From: Arion vulgaris
Taxonomy: Eukaryota; Mollusca; Gastropoda; Stylommatophora; Arionidae
Assembly: GCA_020796225.1 (NCBI GenBank)
Contig: CM036759.1
Coordinates: 2,068,782-2,132,781, forward strand
Length of the DNA: 64,000 nucleotides
Direction of reading: 5' to 3'
In this document: positions 21,586 through 34,700 of the stretch, in pieces
Layout: each line of letters opens with the position of its first letter
Position numbering within the stretch: the stretch's first letter is position 1
The notes under the pieces: model-generated
Database searches by the model: none
What the model was told of the DNA's origin: nothing
What the model saw: the letters and a program-made list of their open reading frames with translations, nothing else
Made by a program: the position numbers and the translations under genes

Positions 21586-22563
21586 GTGATGCGGAAGCTG
21601 GCTGGCACCACCTGGGGAGCTGATACTCTAATCCTGAGTCAAGTATACACTGGTGCAGTTAGACTGATCTGAAATATGCATCATCACAATAGATATCAGC
21701 AGCCCATTCAAACAAATTGATACTGGAAAAACTCAAAACAGATGTCTGCACACTATTTTGGGAGTCATCAAATCTATACCCATTGTAGAAATGGAAAAGG
21801 CAGCCAACATTAAGTCCTTAGTCATCTTCTTCATTCTCTGATGTAACTGCCAGAATTCATGCACCAAATAATCACCACCCATGTGTGTTATACTGACTTC
21901 CCATGCATCTTATTCCTTAGCTAAATCTTCAACTAATTAGTGACTATGTATCTGACTTCAGCTTTCTTAGCAATATCACAAGCATGAAGATGGATACAAA
22001 TGCCAACTGGAATCAATACACCATTTTCAGTATGTATCAGGCTTGATGAAGAATGTAGACAAGAAAACCCAGAGAGCGTGGAGGCAGAAGTTCAGGTGTT
22101 AATTTCTGGAAAAGATGTAATCATTTACACAGATAAGTCAGTGATTCGACAGATGCAGAGCTAATGAGCATTTCACTGCTCAAGTCAGAGGGATGTTGTG
22201 AAAGAAGACAGTGGTGGTTTTATTGTGACTACAAACAATCTCACTATGAAAATCGAGACAGTAACTAAGGCTTTGGTCTGGATGTAGTCACAGACTTTTA
22301 TCCATGCATGTTTTCTCATGGACTAAATGAGTATGCTCAGAAAGATTGAAACAGGCTGAGCTCGAAAACAATGGTCTCTGAAGAGGTCTAGGCTGACCAA
22401 AATCAGTTTTATTTTTGTGCCAGAACATATAGGTGTACGGGTAAATGAATACAGCGATAGGCTTGCTGTAAAAAGTGGATGAGCAAAGGACCAGGCTGAT
22501 ATTCTGAGTTCCCTAAGAGAGAGGATGTGGAAATGAGTATTTTAGTAATTTATAGTAAGAGAG

Positions 22564-22896
22564 TGATTGGGGTAACAAGAAAAGACCAGTTGAGAAATGA
22601 AGACATCAGGAAAAAGTGGGTACAACATCAGTACTAAACTTCATCAAGAAACAACAAATTAAATGGTTCGGCCACATAAGCAGATTACCAACAGACAGTG
22701 CACCTCACAGAGTGATGTTGCTCCGATACAATGGGTACAAAGCAAATGGCAGGTCACGCAAAAGATGGACCTCAGAGATAACAGAGGCGATGAAAGACAC
22801 TATCTATGAAGTGCACACAAAGGCCCGATTTAGAAATCTCTTCTTGATCTGACGCTGTGAGGCAAAACAGGATTAGAGAAAAGAAAAAAAAGAAAG
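22564..22896 (+). mobile_element. LINE L-b 3' end insertion with 10-bp duplication
   Basis: The plus strand reads KKQQIKWFGHISRLPTDSAP and GRSRKRWTSEITEA, then an A-rich tail. It is flanked by AGTAAGAGAG at 22554-22563 and 22897-22906, interrupting the R-b element. It is a severely 5'-truncated insertion. Confidence 0.88.
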
Positions 22897-23972
22897 AGTA
22901 AGAGAGGATTTAAATAATGGTGAATCTACAACCCTAAACAGACTGCAAGAATACCAAGTCAAATATGGTGTAGCTAGACAAGAGTATTATACTGGAAGCC
23001 AAAGAAGAAGAAGAAAAAACCAACTGGTGTCATTAGTTGCTACACGCTGAGAGTCATACTGTGGGGAGATCGGAGCACTTATGGACTAATTGGTGTGAAG
23101 TGCTATGATCCGACCATAAGGAACTCACTGTACCGAAGATCTTTTCAATTGCTGGCATAGATTGTATAGTGCTTATTTAGGTTTTAATTGCGTATTTTTG
23201 TTACCCCTTACTGCGGCAACAACAGATAGTACATCAGTAAGACATCTTCTTCAGTAATCTCTGGGCATGCATGTAATCCACTGTGGACCGCAAACTGTGC
23301 GTCAGGTTTTCCCAAAGCTTAGTTTTCAGGTTGACTGGGTGTAGCAACATGTTTCTTCTCAGCTCACCCAGGAGAGGACAGTCGTGTAGGATATGCTCTA
23401 GTGTCCATCAATGACATATTATATATTGATATATTATATCAAGATCAGTTTAGAACAATTGTCATTCTGCATCTCAGAACAGGACACAGTCGACCTCCGC
23501 AGCCACATGTATATAAAATTCAATATTGGCAATTTAACCATGTCTACAAGCACCCCAGAATAAAGATCACATACTTCAAGACTGTCCCAATATGATATAC
23601 TGAAGCAAACTCACTGGCCTAGTGAAACAAAATGGACAAGAAAACTGCATGAACCTCTGTGTGAGCTAAAAAAGACAGTGAAGTTTATACAAAAGACAAC
23701 ATTGAACATATAGAGCGAACAAAAGGAATAATTATATCAAGATCACCTCTACTTGTCTGTCTATCTACCTAATCATCTATTTCACTTCATCCATCTATCT
23801 ATCCTTTTCATGATATTATTGACACAAGGCATTCACAGATGATCCCTATTGCTGTCTTTCTACACATGGTATCCCATGCGAGTCCACACTTTCATTTTTC
23901 TTCTCCAGGTATAACTGGTCTGCTTCTTATCTTCCTCTTGGCTACTGTCCATTGAAGAGTTGTCTTTGTCAA

Positions 23973-24215
23973 AGTGCACAGAGAAAGTCTACACAAACAT
24001 ATTTCAACCTCAAAGTGCACAGAGAAAGTCTACACAAACATATTTCAACCTCAAAGTGCACAGAGAAAGTCTACACAAACATATTTCAACCTCAAAGTGC
24101 ACAGAGAAAGTCTACACAAACATATTTCAACCTCAAAGTGCACAGAGAAAGTCTACACAAACATATTTCAACCTCAAAGTGCACAGAGGAAGTCCACACA
24201 AACATATTTCAACAC
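23973..24215. repeat. Minisatellite, 41-bp unit
   Basis: Six copies of GTGCACAGAGAAAGTCTACA plus CAAACATATTTCAACCTCAAA. Because 41 is not a multiple of 3, all three plus frames stay open; none is a gene. Two copies of a CACTAACCCTCCATCTTCAC unit follow (24212-24300). Confidence 0.93.
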
Positions 24216-24479
24216 TAACCCTCCATCTTCACAATAATCATCCAAGTAGAAAACACTAACCCTCCATCTTCACAATAATCATCCAAGTAGAAAACACTAA
24301 TAACAATTGATTAATGATAGGACCATCATCATTTCACTTCGGTGAATAATCCTGTGTGCTCCGATCTCTTTCTTACACAGATCTCAGCAGCAGTGCGGAG
24401 TACAAACTGCGTAGCACCGGCGAGGGTCCCAAGTGTAATTTTGAAGATGGTGAAGATATTTTTGTAGGAATTTAAATCT

Positions 24480-24730
24480 TTTCTTATGAATTTTGTACAG
24501 GCAGTAACTTTCCAACCTCTTCTCGATTTTGAACTGCCAAGGGTTGGTTTACGTGCGCATATTGAACACAGGACCTACATTTTATCGTCTGTCTCCGATA
24601 GGACTAGGAACTCAATCTCACCTACACTGAGATCAGAAATCTCTGAAAAAATATCCTGATGGCTCCATAAGGGAGCAAACCTGGTACCTTTGGTACGAGA
24701 GATGAACACCTAATCTCTATGCCACAGAGA
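24480..24730 (-). mobile_element. tRNA-headed SINE-like element
   Basis: On the minus strand 24730-24660 reads GGAGTCTCTGTGGCATAGAG then CCAGGTTTGCTCCC, a tRNA-like A-box/B-box pair with degenerate stems. The body downstream is unmatched elsewhere in the window. Confidence 0.45.
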
Positions 24731-24739
24731 CTCCTACCA

Positions 24740-24820
24740 ATAATAACAAATAAATTAATTAATTAATTAATAAAAAATAAATTAATAAAAAATAAATTAA
24801 TAACAAATAAATTGTTCCAA
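24740..24820. repeat. AT-rich simple repeat
   Basis: Variants of AATAAATTAATTAATTAA. Confidence 0.9.
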
Positions 24821-24924
24821 CAACTCAATTTATGAACATAAAATGTCAACAACAAAGAAAATATCAATTTCTATTCTACATTTCAGTTTTAACAATCTCT
24901 ACTTATATAATATGTTGTCCTTGA

Positions 24925-25318
24925 TTAGCTTTTATTAGCATATACAGTTTAACTTGACATATAAACAGCTGGAGATTATCTATTAGCATATACAGTTTTA
25001 CTTGACATATAAACAGCTGGAGATTATTTTATTAGCATATACAGTTTTACTTGACATATAAACAGCTGGAGATTATCTATTAGCATATACAGTTTTACTT
25101 GACATATAAACAGCTGGAGATTATTTTATTAGCATATACAGTTTAACTTGACATATAAACAGCTGGAGATTATTTTATTAGCATATACAGTTTTACTTGA
25201 CATATAAACAGCTGGAGATTATCTATTAGCATATACAGTTTTACTTGACATATAAACAGCTGGAGATTATTTTATTAGCATATACAGTTTAACTTGACAT
25301 ATAAACAGCTGGAGATTA
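24925..25318. repeat. Minisatellite, about 45/47-bp unit
   Basis: Eight or nine copies of TTAGCATATACAGTTTTACT, TGACATATAAACAGCTGGAG and ATTA. TATC and TATTTTAT spacer variants alternate between units. Confidence 0.92.
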
Positions 25319-25414
25319 AAAAGAAAATGTCTTTATGGATTAGATACTCCATCAAGATCAAACCTCACAATATAACCAGATATGAATTTCACGAGAAGAG
25401 ACCACAGATATGGT

Positions 25415-25655
25415 ACGGGCCGCAAAGGAAGCAAATAATAGTACCACAGTGACTTGCAAGGCATGTTGTAAGAGGCAACTGAGGTAGGGACCTAGAGAAG
25501 CTACCTAGTAAATAAAAAGCATCGCAGAAATTGGATGTGCTGGTCTACTTGTAGGTGCATAACTGGCACAATGTACAATAGCTCTTAGGCTCAGATCACA
25601 TAGAGTGGTTAACAAGTGGTTGATATAGAGAGTTCGAAAAAGAAGACAAGAAAAT
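25415..25655 (+). mobile_element. SINE-3 copy
   Basis: GGGCCGCAAAGGAAGCAAAT, then the GTTGTAAGAGGCAACTGA block, GTAGGTGCATAACTGGCACA and a GAAGACAAGAAA end. No internal expansion. Confidence 0.85.
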
Positions 25656-25784
25656 GTGGGAATGTTTAATAAAAAACGTGATATAAAACACCTACAGAAG
25701 TGTAGGTCCAAGAAGTTAGAGCCTCCTGGGCAGAATTACAGAAGGAAGCCCAGAATTGAAATCATTTGGCGCCTGTGTAGTGCC

Positions 25785-26025
25785 GGGGCCTGCAAGAGAA
25801 GCAAAGAATAGTACCACTGCAACCTACAATTCATGTTGTAAGAGGCGATCAATGTAGGCCATAGGGATGCTACCCTAGTAAATAAAAAGCAGCACAGAAA
25901 TTGGATGTACTGGCCTACTTATAGGTGCATAACTGGCACAATGTACAATTGCTCTTAGGCTCAGATCACATACAAATCACAGAGTGGTTGACAAGTGGTT
26001 GATATGGAGCATTTAAAGAAGAAGA
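25785..26025 (+). mobile_element. SINE-3 copy
   Basis: GGGGCCTGCAAGAGAAGCAA ... ATGTTGTAAGAGGCGATCAA ... ATAACTGGCACAATGTACAA ... GAAGAAGAAA. Second copy 130 bp from the first. Confidence 0.85.
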
Positions 26026-26073
26026 AATCTGTGAAGAGTTGCAGTCCTTTGTTCTCCTAGGAACTTCCAAGAA

Positions 26074-26355
26074 CTAACGAGTTTGAAAGACATAAATAAA
26101 TACAAAATGGAAATGGTGGTGGATTGAATATTTCCTCAGGATGAGAAAAGAAATTGGCCAAGACATGCAATGGACACAGCAGGAACAGCAGAAAAACTGG
26201 ATACTTAGAGAACATGGAAAAGAACTTTTGAGGCAGAGTTCAAAGGCATGCATAGAACTAGGTTTGAGGTAGAAAGAAAGGCACAAAATCAAATTGAGTG
26301 AAAAATGTTTGTCTCAGTCTTATGTGCTCTTGGACTTGACAAGGACCTAATGATG
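26074..26355 (+). mobile_element. LINE 3' end with GAT-rich tail
   Basis: Frame-broken plus translation gives RWKRTFEAEFKG-like and KAQNQIEWKMFVSVLCALG, a common LINE C-terminal end, followed by ATGATGATGAT. The next minisatellite starts at this tail. Confidence 0.6.
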
Positions 26356-26359
26356 ATGA

Positions 26360-27005
26360 TATTCTACTAGTAGTACATGTAGTAGTAGTGACAGTAGGAG
26401 TAGTAGTAGTCACGGTAGTAGAAGTAGAGTGACAGACAGTAGGAATAGTAGTAGTCACAGTAGTAGAAGAGTGATAATAGGAGTAGTAGTAGTCACAGTA
26501 GTAGAAGAGTGACAGTAGGAGTAGTAGTAGTCACAGTAGTAGAAGGTGACAGTAGGATAATAATAGTACATGTAGTAGAAAGTGATAGTAGGGTAGTAGT
26601 AGTAGTACATGTAGTAGAAGAGTGATAATAGGAGTAGTAGTAGTACATGTAGTAGAAGAGTGATAGTAGGAGTAGTAGTAGTCACAGTAGTAGAAGAGTG
26701 ATAGTAGGAGTAGTAGTAGTACATGTAGTAGAAGAGTAACAGTAGGAGTAGTAGTAGTATATGTGTAGAAGGTGATGTAGGGTAGTAGTAGTCACAGTGT
26801 AGAAGGTGATGTAGGAGTAGTAGTAGTCACAGTAGTAGAAGGTGACAGTAGGAGTAGTAGTAGTCACAGTAGTAGTAGAAGAGTGACAGTAGGAGTAGTA
26901 GTAGTCACAGTAGTAGAAGAGTGATAGTTGTAGTCGTAGTAGTCACAGTAGTAGAAGAGTGACAGTAGGAGTAGTAGTAGTCACAGTAGTATAAGAGTGA
27001 TAGTT
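26360..27005. repeat. Trinucleotide-rich minisatellite
   Basis: Variants of AGTAGTAGTCACAGTAGTAG and AAGAGTGACAGTAGG over about 650 bp. Minus-strand frames rich in Tyr/Thr are artefacts. TAGTACATGTAGTAG variants are intermixed. Confidence 0.93.
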
Positions 27006-27061
27006 GTAGCTCTAGCTTGCAACCAGAAACAAGAAAATTGAGTAGCAGTATTGATAATATA

Positions 27062-27063
27062 CA

Positions 27064-27094
<31 letters not shown>
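27062..27094. repeat. TA dinucleotide repeat
   Basis: About sixteen TA units. Confidence 0.95.
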
Positions 27095-27098
<4 letters not shown>

Positions 27099-27124
27099 CT
27101 CGTATCATTATAAGTTACATAGGG

Positions 27125-27535
27125 TAGGCAAATAATTTCTCCATAGAGCTCTGTCCTGGGCAACTATTCAACCTTTTCCATGGAATTGAGTCTAATATTT
27201 CTTACCTCTCTCAGCAAAGTTTATTTCAGGGTTTCTCTCTATGGCATCCTCTTTCTTGAAGTCTTTGCCTCCCATTTCAATGCCTGCTTTCATATTCTTT
27301 GATCATTTCTTCTCAAGGTATGTCCATCATATCTCCATCTCCTTCTTATAACAGTTGTCACTAGTGGCTGACCAGACATTTCTCTGATTTTATCACTTCT
27401 GAATTTTTCCCATTTTATGTTCATAATTTTAACAGATATATATTTTCAAATGCGTTCAACTTGATTTCTATATCTTTAGTCATTTTCCAACTCTCGCTGG
27501 CATATGTTAGGATTGATACACTTGCGATATACACT
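27125..27535 (-). mobile_element. LINE relic (RT C-terminal region)
   Basis: Minus-strand translation gives SVSILTYASESWKMTKDIEI and RRWRYDGHTLRRNDQ with frameshifts. It holds the unexpanded form of the 55-bp unit at 3018-3560. Confidence 0.7.
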
Positions 27536-27894
27536 TGTTGTGGACAAAACTAAAACTACAAATAATAAATTGTAATATTTGTTTTATTTTGAGAGTACAG
27601 ACTATGAGATTCTGATCTGTTTTAAACATTTATCTCAAAAACATGCAATATTTTTTCAATGTAAATAAAAGTTGTGATCTGTGAAGCATCAATAAAATAC
27701 TTCTCAATTTAAAATAGACAAACTCTCTTGAAAACTGCATTAAACCAGATTCTGCTACTCAAGTCAGAAAGACAACAAGTATTTGATTCTGTTAGTGAGC
27801 ACACTTAAGTATAGTACATGACGTGGGTGCGAAAATAAGTCAAATATGCAATAGATTAAGTATCACAGATATATACAATACATTAACTTTTAGT

Positions 27895-28075
27895 ATGTTA
27901 CATTATACGATCAACGTCATGGCACATTGGGCATTCCCATGTGTGCTCTGTCCTAGGCTGCAGCAGCCATCCCAAAGTCCATTTGTTTGCCGTACCCATG
28001 AGGCGTTGATTAGTATACCTTCTCTCTCTACCACGAAGACGACACTGTCTGGCATGTCAAATCTTAACTCTTAAG
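27895..28075 (-). mobile_element. LINE R-b-like C-terminal fragment
   Basis: The minus strand reads LRFDMPDSVVFVVEREGILI and STHGNAQCAMT. It is paralogous to the plus-strand fragment at 49735-50010. Confidence 0.55.
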
Positions 28076-28139
28076 TATTTTAATAGAAGTTCACTTATTT
28101 TCTAGTCGAATACGATAACAAATGAAGAACTTTTAAAAT

Positions 28140-28435
28140 GAGTAAAATAGTCCCCTCATAGAGTAGTGTAGATAGACATCAATAGCCACCTCATAGAGTA
28201 GTGTGGATCGACATCAATAGCCCCTCATAGAGTAGTGTGGATAGACATCAATAGTCCCCTCATAGAGTAGTGTGGATAGACATCAATAGCCACCTCATAG
28301 AGTAGTGTGGGTAGACATCAATAGCCACCTCATAGAGTAGTGTGGGTAGACATCAATAGTCCCCTCATAGAGTAGTGACGATAGACATCAATAGCCACCT
28401 CATAGAGTAGTGTGGGTAGACATCAATAGCAACTT
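28140..28435. repeat. Minisatellite, about 32-bp unit
   Basis: Nine copies of CTCATAGAGTAGTGTGGATA plus GACATCAATAGC. It lies about 260 bp downstream of the SIVA1 stop codon. Confidence 0.93.
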
Positions 28436-28690
28436 CATAAAACTGAGGCATAGTAAAGCACTAGTCTTCTTGTGAAGTATATCAAAACCAATGTGGCTTT
28501 GATAAGTTGAATATGAAACTTCTCACAAACATCAGATCAGGTTTAATCTAAACTTTCCTCAACATCGACCATATTCTGATTACCTATATTTAAAATCAAT
28601 ACTTTCTCTCCGTTCAATTTCAAAATCAAATATGTATTTCATTGTTAATATGGACTAAATTGTGTCAAGATGTGATGAATGGTAGCTGTA

Positions 28691-28742
28691 TCACCTTCCT
28701 CTACAGTTCAGACAGGTAGCTCTCTCTACAGATTGACCATAA
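28691..28742 (-). CDS. SIVA1: SIVA1 last exon
   Basis: Acceptor TTTCCCCAG/T completes an Asn codon, then YGQSVERATCLNCRGR and TGA at 28693-28691. It aligns with the human SIVA C-terminus DMYEKVLCTSC. The final CxxC closes the zinc cluster. Confidence 0.85.
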
Positions 28743-31700
28743 CTGGGGAAACAAACAATTTTCAAAATGGTAATCAACAAGAAAATTACAAAACAATGAT
28801 TTTGAATATGCTATTGATAATTATACTAATAAAGAATCATTTGGGATTTTTAAACATTATGTTACAAATAACTTTTTGGCATTAGATTAAAAATGACGTA
28901 TTAACAGGCAATTGTATATTTTCTCAAACATTTTTTACATCTATTCGTTGTCATTACGTCATTCACTTGTCAAGTTGAATTGTCACAATTAAAACTGTTA
29001 ATCTTAAACTTGGACAACCAAGTTCAACCTTCAAAATGATAGCTTAACAAAATATTTGTTGTTCCAGCATTGTCTGCTGTTATTATTATTGATTATAACT
29101 GAAGAGCATATAGATGAGCCAGCTTACTTTGTGACCAAACACAAATGACAGATATGCAAATGGCAGCCCCCACACTGTTTCACACAATTACAACAAATGT
29201 AGTTTTCACAACACTGACATTTCAACACATCTCGAGATTGTAAAGACTGTCTGCAGTTATGGCAAGCTGAAACACAGAGTGAAATACTATATTAACTTAG
29301 TGATTAACAAAGTTATAAAATGCTTTCTTGGCAATAACAAGCTTTCTTGAGATTAACTATATGTTAAGCTTTACTATAAGTCTTCTTTTCCTTCACTTAT
29401 TCTAGTATAATATGAAACAGATGTAGTTATTTACACCAACGGTTCAGAACAACCCGGTAGCAGTGTGACGACAAAAGAAGAAGAAGAATGTGCATGGACT
29501 TTTTCAGCACTCTCAGGAGAAAAATAATAAAGAGGCCAGTGGGGCCTATATGACAACCACAAGTAATTTGACAATGGAGGTAAGGGCGGTTACAGAGGTG
29601 GAGACATGGTTGGCAACTCACAGCTACTCTCATATTTTCATACTCAGTGTCTCCATGAGCATGATTCGTAAAGTCGAAACAGGAATGGTGAGACGAAACT
29701 GGGGAGGTTCTGGTACAGACTGGGATCAAAGAAATCACCTTCATTTTTGTCCCTGGGCGCAGGAGTAATGAACGAGCTGATAGGTTGGCGGGCATGGCTA
29801 CAATAACAGAGAGAGCTGCAATGGACTGCAATGACATTCTTAACGCATTGAGAGATTCTTTCCTAACAATGGAGTCTCAAGGTTATGGATTCCAGTCGCT
29901 GATCGGATTGAGAGAGATGGGTGGCGGTATTGGTTCAGCCCGAAAAGTACAAAATATCAAATATGCAAAGAGATTGATTAATCAACATTGAACTGGAGTG
30001 TTGGGCTGTGAGACACTGCTGGATTTGTTGATGTAAAGATCAGAACACCTATGGACGTGTCTGGAGTGCTATGATGATAGTCCTCATTTAACTAATAACT
30101 GCTCTAGTATAACTACTTATAAACCACTCTTTATGATTATGTTTTTTGCAATTTGAGTGTACATGTGTCGCACTAAGTTTACAGAAAAGCTGTAATATCT
30201 GCATGTTTTGGACCAGCCCATACGATTTTGTCATGCATTCTTTGTTTAGGTTTGCACTCACAGTATCGACATGGAAGATCGGGTAAGAAATAAATTAAAA
30301 TGTTTACATCTCAATTACGAATACCATGGACAGAAAAAGAAAGAACACTGATGTCCTGAAAGAACTGAATGTTAAAGACGATTGGCTGATAAACAACATG
30401 CTATACAGAAAAATTTTACACTTTGGTCACATAAGCGTCACAATGGCCTGGAAAGAACAATATTAGAAGCCAGGGTCCCAGGACGCAGAGACAGACCAAG
30501 AAGAAGATGGCTACAAGATATTAAAGAAACTATGAATATGACCATCGATGAAGTGGGTGAACTGGCTAGAGACAGAGTGAATTTCAGATGTGCTGCAAAG
30601 AGAGCAAAGTCCTATAAAGGATACGCACCTTGATGATGACATCTCAATTATTTTTCAAAGCAAAAGCTTTTATGGCGTCTTCATTTTGATTTTAAACTGC
30701 CAGGATCTTTTTCTCTGCTCAAGCTGAACACTGTATTTACACTTTGAAGATCACTGAAAAATATCTAATTTACTCCACGTTGGATACTAGTAAGATCACT
30801 GAAAAATATCTCATTTGCTCCACATTGGATGCTAGTAAGATCACTGAAAAATATCTCATTTGCTCCACATTGGATGCTAGTAAGATCACTGAAAAATATA
30901 TCATTTGCTCCACGTTGGATACTAGTAAGATCACTGAAAAATATATCATTTGCTCCACATTGGATGCTAGTAAGATCACTGAGGACATGTACCTGTTGTA
31001 GGAGTCTCAATGGTGAGGTTGTAGGAGTCTCAATGGCGATGGTTTAGACATGTGCCTGTTGTAGGAGTCTCAATGGCGAGGTTGTAGGAGTCTCAATGGC
31101 GAGGTTGTAGGAGTCTCAATGGCGAGGTTGTAGGAGTCTCAATGGCAGGTTGTAGGAGTCTCAATGGTGGAGGTTGTAGAGTCCAATGGCAGTTGAGGAG
31201 TTTCAATGCAGGTTGTAGGAGTCTCAATGGCGAGGTTGAGGAGTCTCAATGGCGAGGTGGTTTAGACATGTGCCTGTTGTAGGAGTCTCAATGGCGAGGT
31301 TGTAGGAGTCTCAATGGCGAGGTGGTTTAGACATGTGCCTGTTGTAGAGTCTCAATGCGAGGTTGTAGGAGTCTCAATGGCAAGGTGGTTTAGACATGTG
31401 CCTGTTGTAGGAGTCTCAATGGCGAGGTTGTAGGAGTCTCAATGGCGAGGTTGAGGAGTCTCAATGGCGAGGTTGTAGGAGTCTCATGCGAGGTTGAGGA
31501 GTCTCAATGGCGAGGTTGTAGAGTCTCAATGGCGAGTTGTAGAGTCTCAATGGCGAGGTTGTAGGAGTCTCAATGGTGAGGTTGTAGGAGTCTCAATGGC
31601 GAGGTTGTAGGAGTCTCAATGGCGAGGTGTAGGAGTCTCAATGGCGGGTTGTAAGAGTCTCAATGGAGGTTGTAGAGTCTCAATGCGAGGTTGTAGGAGT

Positions 31701-34700
31701 CTCAATGGCGAGTTGTGGAGTCTCAATGGCGAGGTTGTAGGAGTCTCAATGGCGAGGTTGTAGGAGTCTCAATGGCGAGGTGGTTTAGACATGTGCCTGT
31801 TGTAGGAGTCTCAATGGCGAGCTTGTAGGAGTCTCAATGGCGAGGTGGTTTAGACATGTGCCTGTTGTAGGAGTCTCATGGCGAGGTTGTAGGAGTCTCA
31901 ATGGCGAGGTTGAGGAGTCTCAATGGCGAGGTTGTAGGAGTCACAATGGCGAGGTTGTAGGAGTCTCAATGGCGAGGTGGTAGGAGTCTCAATGGCGAGT
32001 GGTAGGAGTCTCAATAGCAGAGTTGTAGGAGTCTCAATGGCGAGTTGTAGGAGTCTCAATGGCGAGGTTGTAGGAGTCTCAATGGCGAGTTGTAGGAGTC
32101 TCAATGGCAGTTAGGTCAATGTGCAGGTTGAGAGTCTCAATGGCGAGTTGTAGAGTCTCACATGAGGTTGAGGAGTCTCAATGGCGAGGTTGTAGGAGTC
32201 TCAATGGCAGGTTGTAGGAGTCTCAATGGCGAGGTGGTTTAGACAGTGCTTGCTGCTATTGTGAGTCTCAATGGCGAGGTTGTAGGAGTCACAATGGCGA
32301 GGTTGTAGAGTCTCAATGGCGAGGTTGAGGAGTCTCAATGGCGAGGTGGTTTAGACATGTGCCTGTTGTAGGAGTCTCAATGGCTAGGTTGTAGGAGTCT
32401 CAATGGCGAGGTTGTAGGAGTCTCAATGGCGAGGTTGTAAGAGTCTCAATGGTGAGGTTGTAGGAGTCTCAATGGCGAGGTTGTAGGAGTCTCAATGGCG
32501 AGGTTGTAGGAGTCTCAATGGCGAGCTTGTAGGAGTCTCAATGGTGAGGTTGTAGGAGTCTCAATGGCGAGTTTGTAGGAGTCTCAATGGCGAGGTTGTA
32601 GGAGTCTCAATGGCGAGGTTGTAGGAGTCTCAATGGCGAGGTTGTAGGAGTCTCAATGCGAGTTGTAGGAGTCTCAATGGCGAGGTTGTAGGAGTCTCAA
32701 TGGCGAGGTGGTTTAGACATGTGCCTGTTGTAGGAGTCTCAATGGCGAGGTTGAGGAGTCTCAATGGGGAGGTTGTAGGAGTCTCAATGGTGAGGTTGTA
32801 GGAGTCTCAATGGCGAGGTTGTAGGAGTCTCAATGGCGAGGTTGTAGGAGTCTCAATGGCGAGGTTGTAAGAGTCTCAATGGCGAGGTTGTAGGAGTCTC
32901 AATGGCGAGGTTGTAGGAGTCTCAATGGCGAGTTGTAGGAGTCTCAATGGCGAGGTTGTAGGAGTCTCAATGGCGAGGTTGTAGGAGTCTCAATGGCGAG
33001 TGGTTTAGACATGTGCCTGTTGTAGGAGTCTCAATGGCGAGGTTGTAGGAGTCACAATGGCGAGGTTGTAGGAGTCTCAATGGCGAGGTTGAGGAGTCTC
33101 AATGGCGAGGTGGTTTAGACATGTGCCTGTTGTAGGAGTCTCAATGGCGAGGTTGTAGGAGTCTCAATGGCGAGGTTGTAGGAGTCTCAATGGCGAGGTT
33201 GTAAGAGTCTCAATGGTGAGGTTGTAGGAGTCTCAATGGCGAGGTTGTAGGAGTCTCAATGGCGAGGTTGTAGGAGTCTCAATGGCGAGCTTGTAGGAGT
33301 CTCAATGGTGAGGTTGTAGGAGTCTCAATGGCGAGGTTGTAGGAGTCTCAATGGCGAGGTTGTAGGAGTCTCAATGGCGAGGTTGTAGGAGTCTCAATGG
33401 CGAGGTTGTAGGAGTCTCAATGGCGAGGTTGTAGGAGTCTCAATGGCGAGGTTGTAGGAGTCTCAATGGCGAGGTGGTTTAGACATGTGCCTGTTGTAGG
33501 AGTCTCAATGGCGAGGTTGTAGGAGTCTCAATGGCGAGGTTGTAGGAGTCTCAATGGCGAGGTTGTAAGAGTCTCAATGGTGAGGTTGTAGGAGTCTCAA
33601 TGGCGAGGTTGTAGGAGTCTCAATGGCGAGGTTGTAGGAGTCTCAATGGCGAGCTTGTAGGAGTCTCAATGGTGAGGTTGTAGGAGTCTCAATGGCGAGG
33701 TTGTAGGAGTCTCAATGGCGAGGTTGTAGGAGTCTCAATGGCGAGGTTGTAGGAGTCTCAATGGCGAGGTTGTAGGAGTCTCAATGGCGAGGTTGTAGGA
33801 GTCTCAATGGCGAGGTTGTAGGAGTCTCAATGGCGAGGTGGTTTAGACATGTGCCTGTTGTAGGAGTCTCAATGGCGAGGTTGTAGGAGTCTCAATGGCG
33901 AGGTTGTAGGAGTCTCAATTGTGAGGTTGTAGGAGTCTCAATGGCGAGGTTGTAGGAGTCTCAATGGCGAGGTTGTAGGAGTCTCAATGGCGAGGTTGTA
34001 AGAGTCTCAATGGCGAGGTTGTAGGAGTCTCAATGGCGAGGTTGTAGGAGTCTCAATGGCGAGGTTGTAGGAGTCTCAATGGCGAGGTTGTAGGAGTCTC
34101 AATGGCGAGGTTGTAGGAGTCTCAATGGCGAGGTGGTTTAGACATGTGCCTGTTGTAGGAGTCTCAATGGCGAGGTTGTAGGAGTCACAATGGCGAGGTT
34201 GTAGGAGTCTCAATGGCGAGGTTGAGGAGTCTCAATGGCGAGGTGGTTTAGACATGTGCTTGTTGTAGGAGTCTCAATGGCGAGGTTGTAGGAGTCTCAA
34301 TGGCGAGGTTGTAGGAGTCTCAATGGCGAGGTTGTAAGAGTCTCAATGGTGAGGTTGTAGGAGTCTCAATGGCGAGGTTGTAGGAGTCTCAATGGCGAGG
34401 TTGTAGGAGTCTCAATGGCGAGCTTGTAGGAGTCTCAATGGTGAGGTTGTAGGAGTCTCAATGGCGAGGTTGTAGGAGTCTCAATGGCGAGGTTGTAGGA
34501 GTCTCAATGGCGAGGTTGTAGGAGTCTCAATGGCGAGGTTGTAGGAGTCTCAATGGCGAGGTTGTAGGAGTCTCAATGGCGAGGTTGTAGGAGTCTCAAT
34601 GGCGAGGTTGTAGGAGTCTCAATGGCGAGGTGGTTTAGACATGTGCCTGTTGTAGGAGTCTCAATGGCGAGGTTGTAGGAGTCTCAATGGCAAGGTGGTT

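Larger units (their letters stand above)
21263..23760 (+). mobile_element. LINE R-b, RT to C-terminus, with two nested insertions
   Basis: In order on the plus strand: RT fragment (EILADMFAYVYEGLQFKQEK; VVIDLEDAYNK), SINE-1 insertion, RT end (RKLAGTTWGADTLILSQVYT), RNase H (DVIIYTDKS; EHIGVRVNEYSDRLA; DQADILSSLRER), L-b insertion at 22564-22896, then LNRLQEYQVKYGVARQEYY and HLRTGHSRPPQPH. Numerous stops. Confidence 0.78.

Noticed and set aside
23952..24259. Three overlapping plus-strand frames with HKHISTSKCTEK-type repeats
   Set aside because: A 41-bp tandem unit leaves all three frames open; no start context, no homology.
26258..26867. Tyr/Thr-rich minus-strand frames
   Set aside because: Simple trinucleotide-derived repeat, not a gene.
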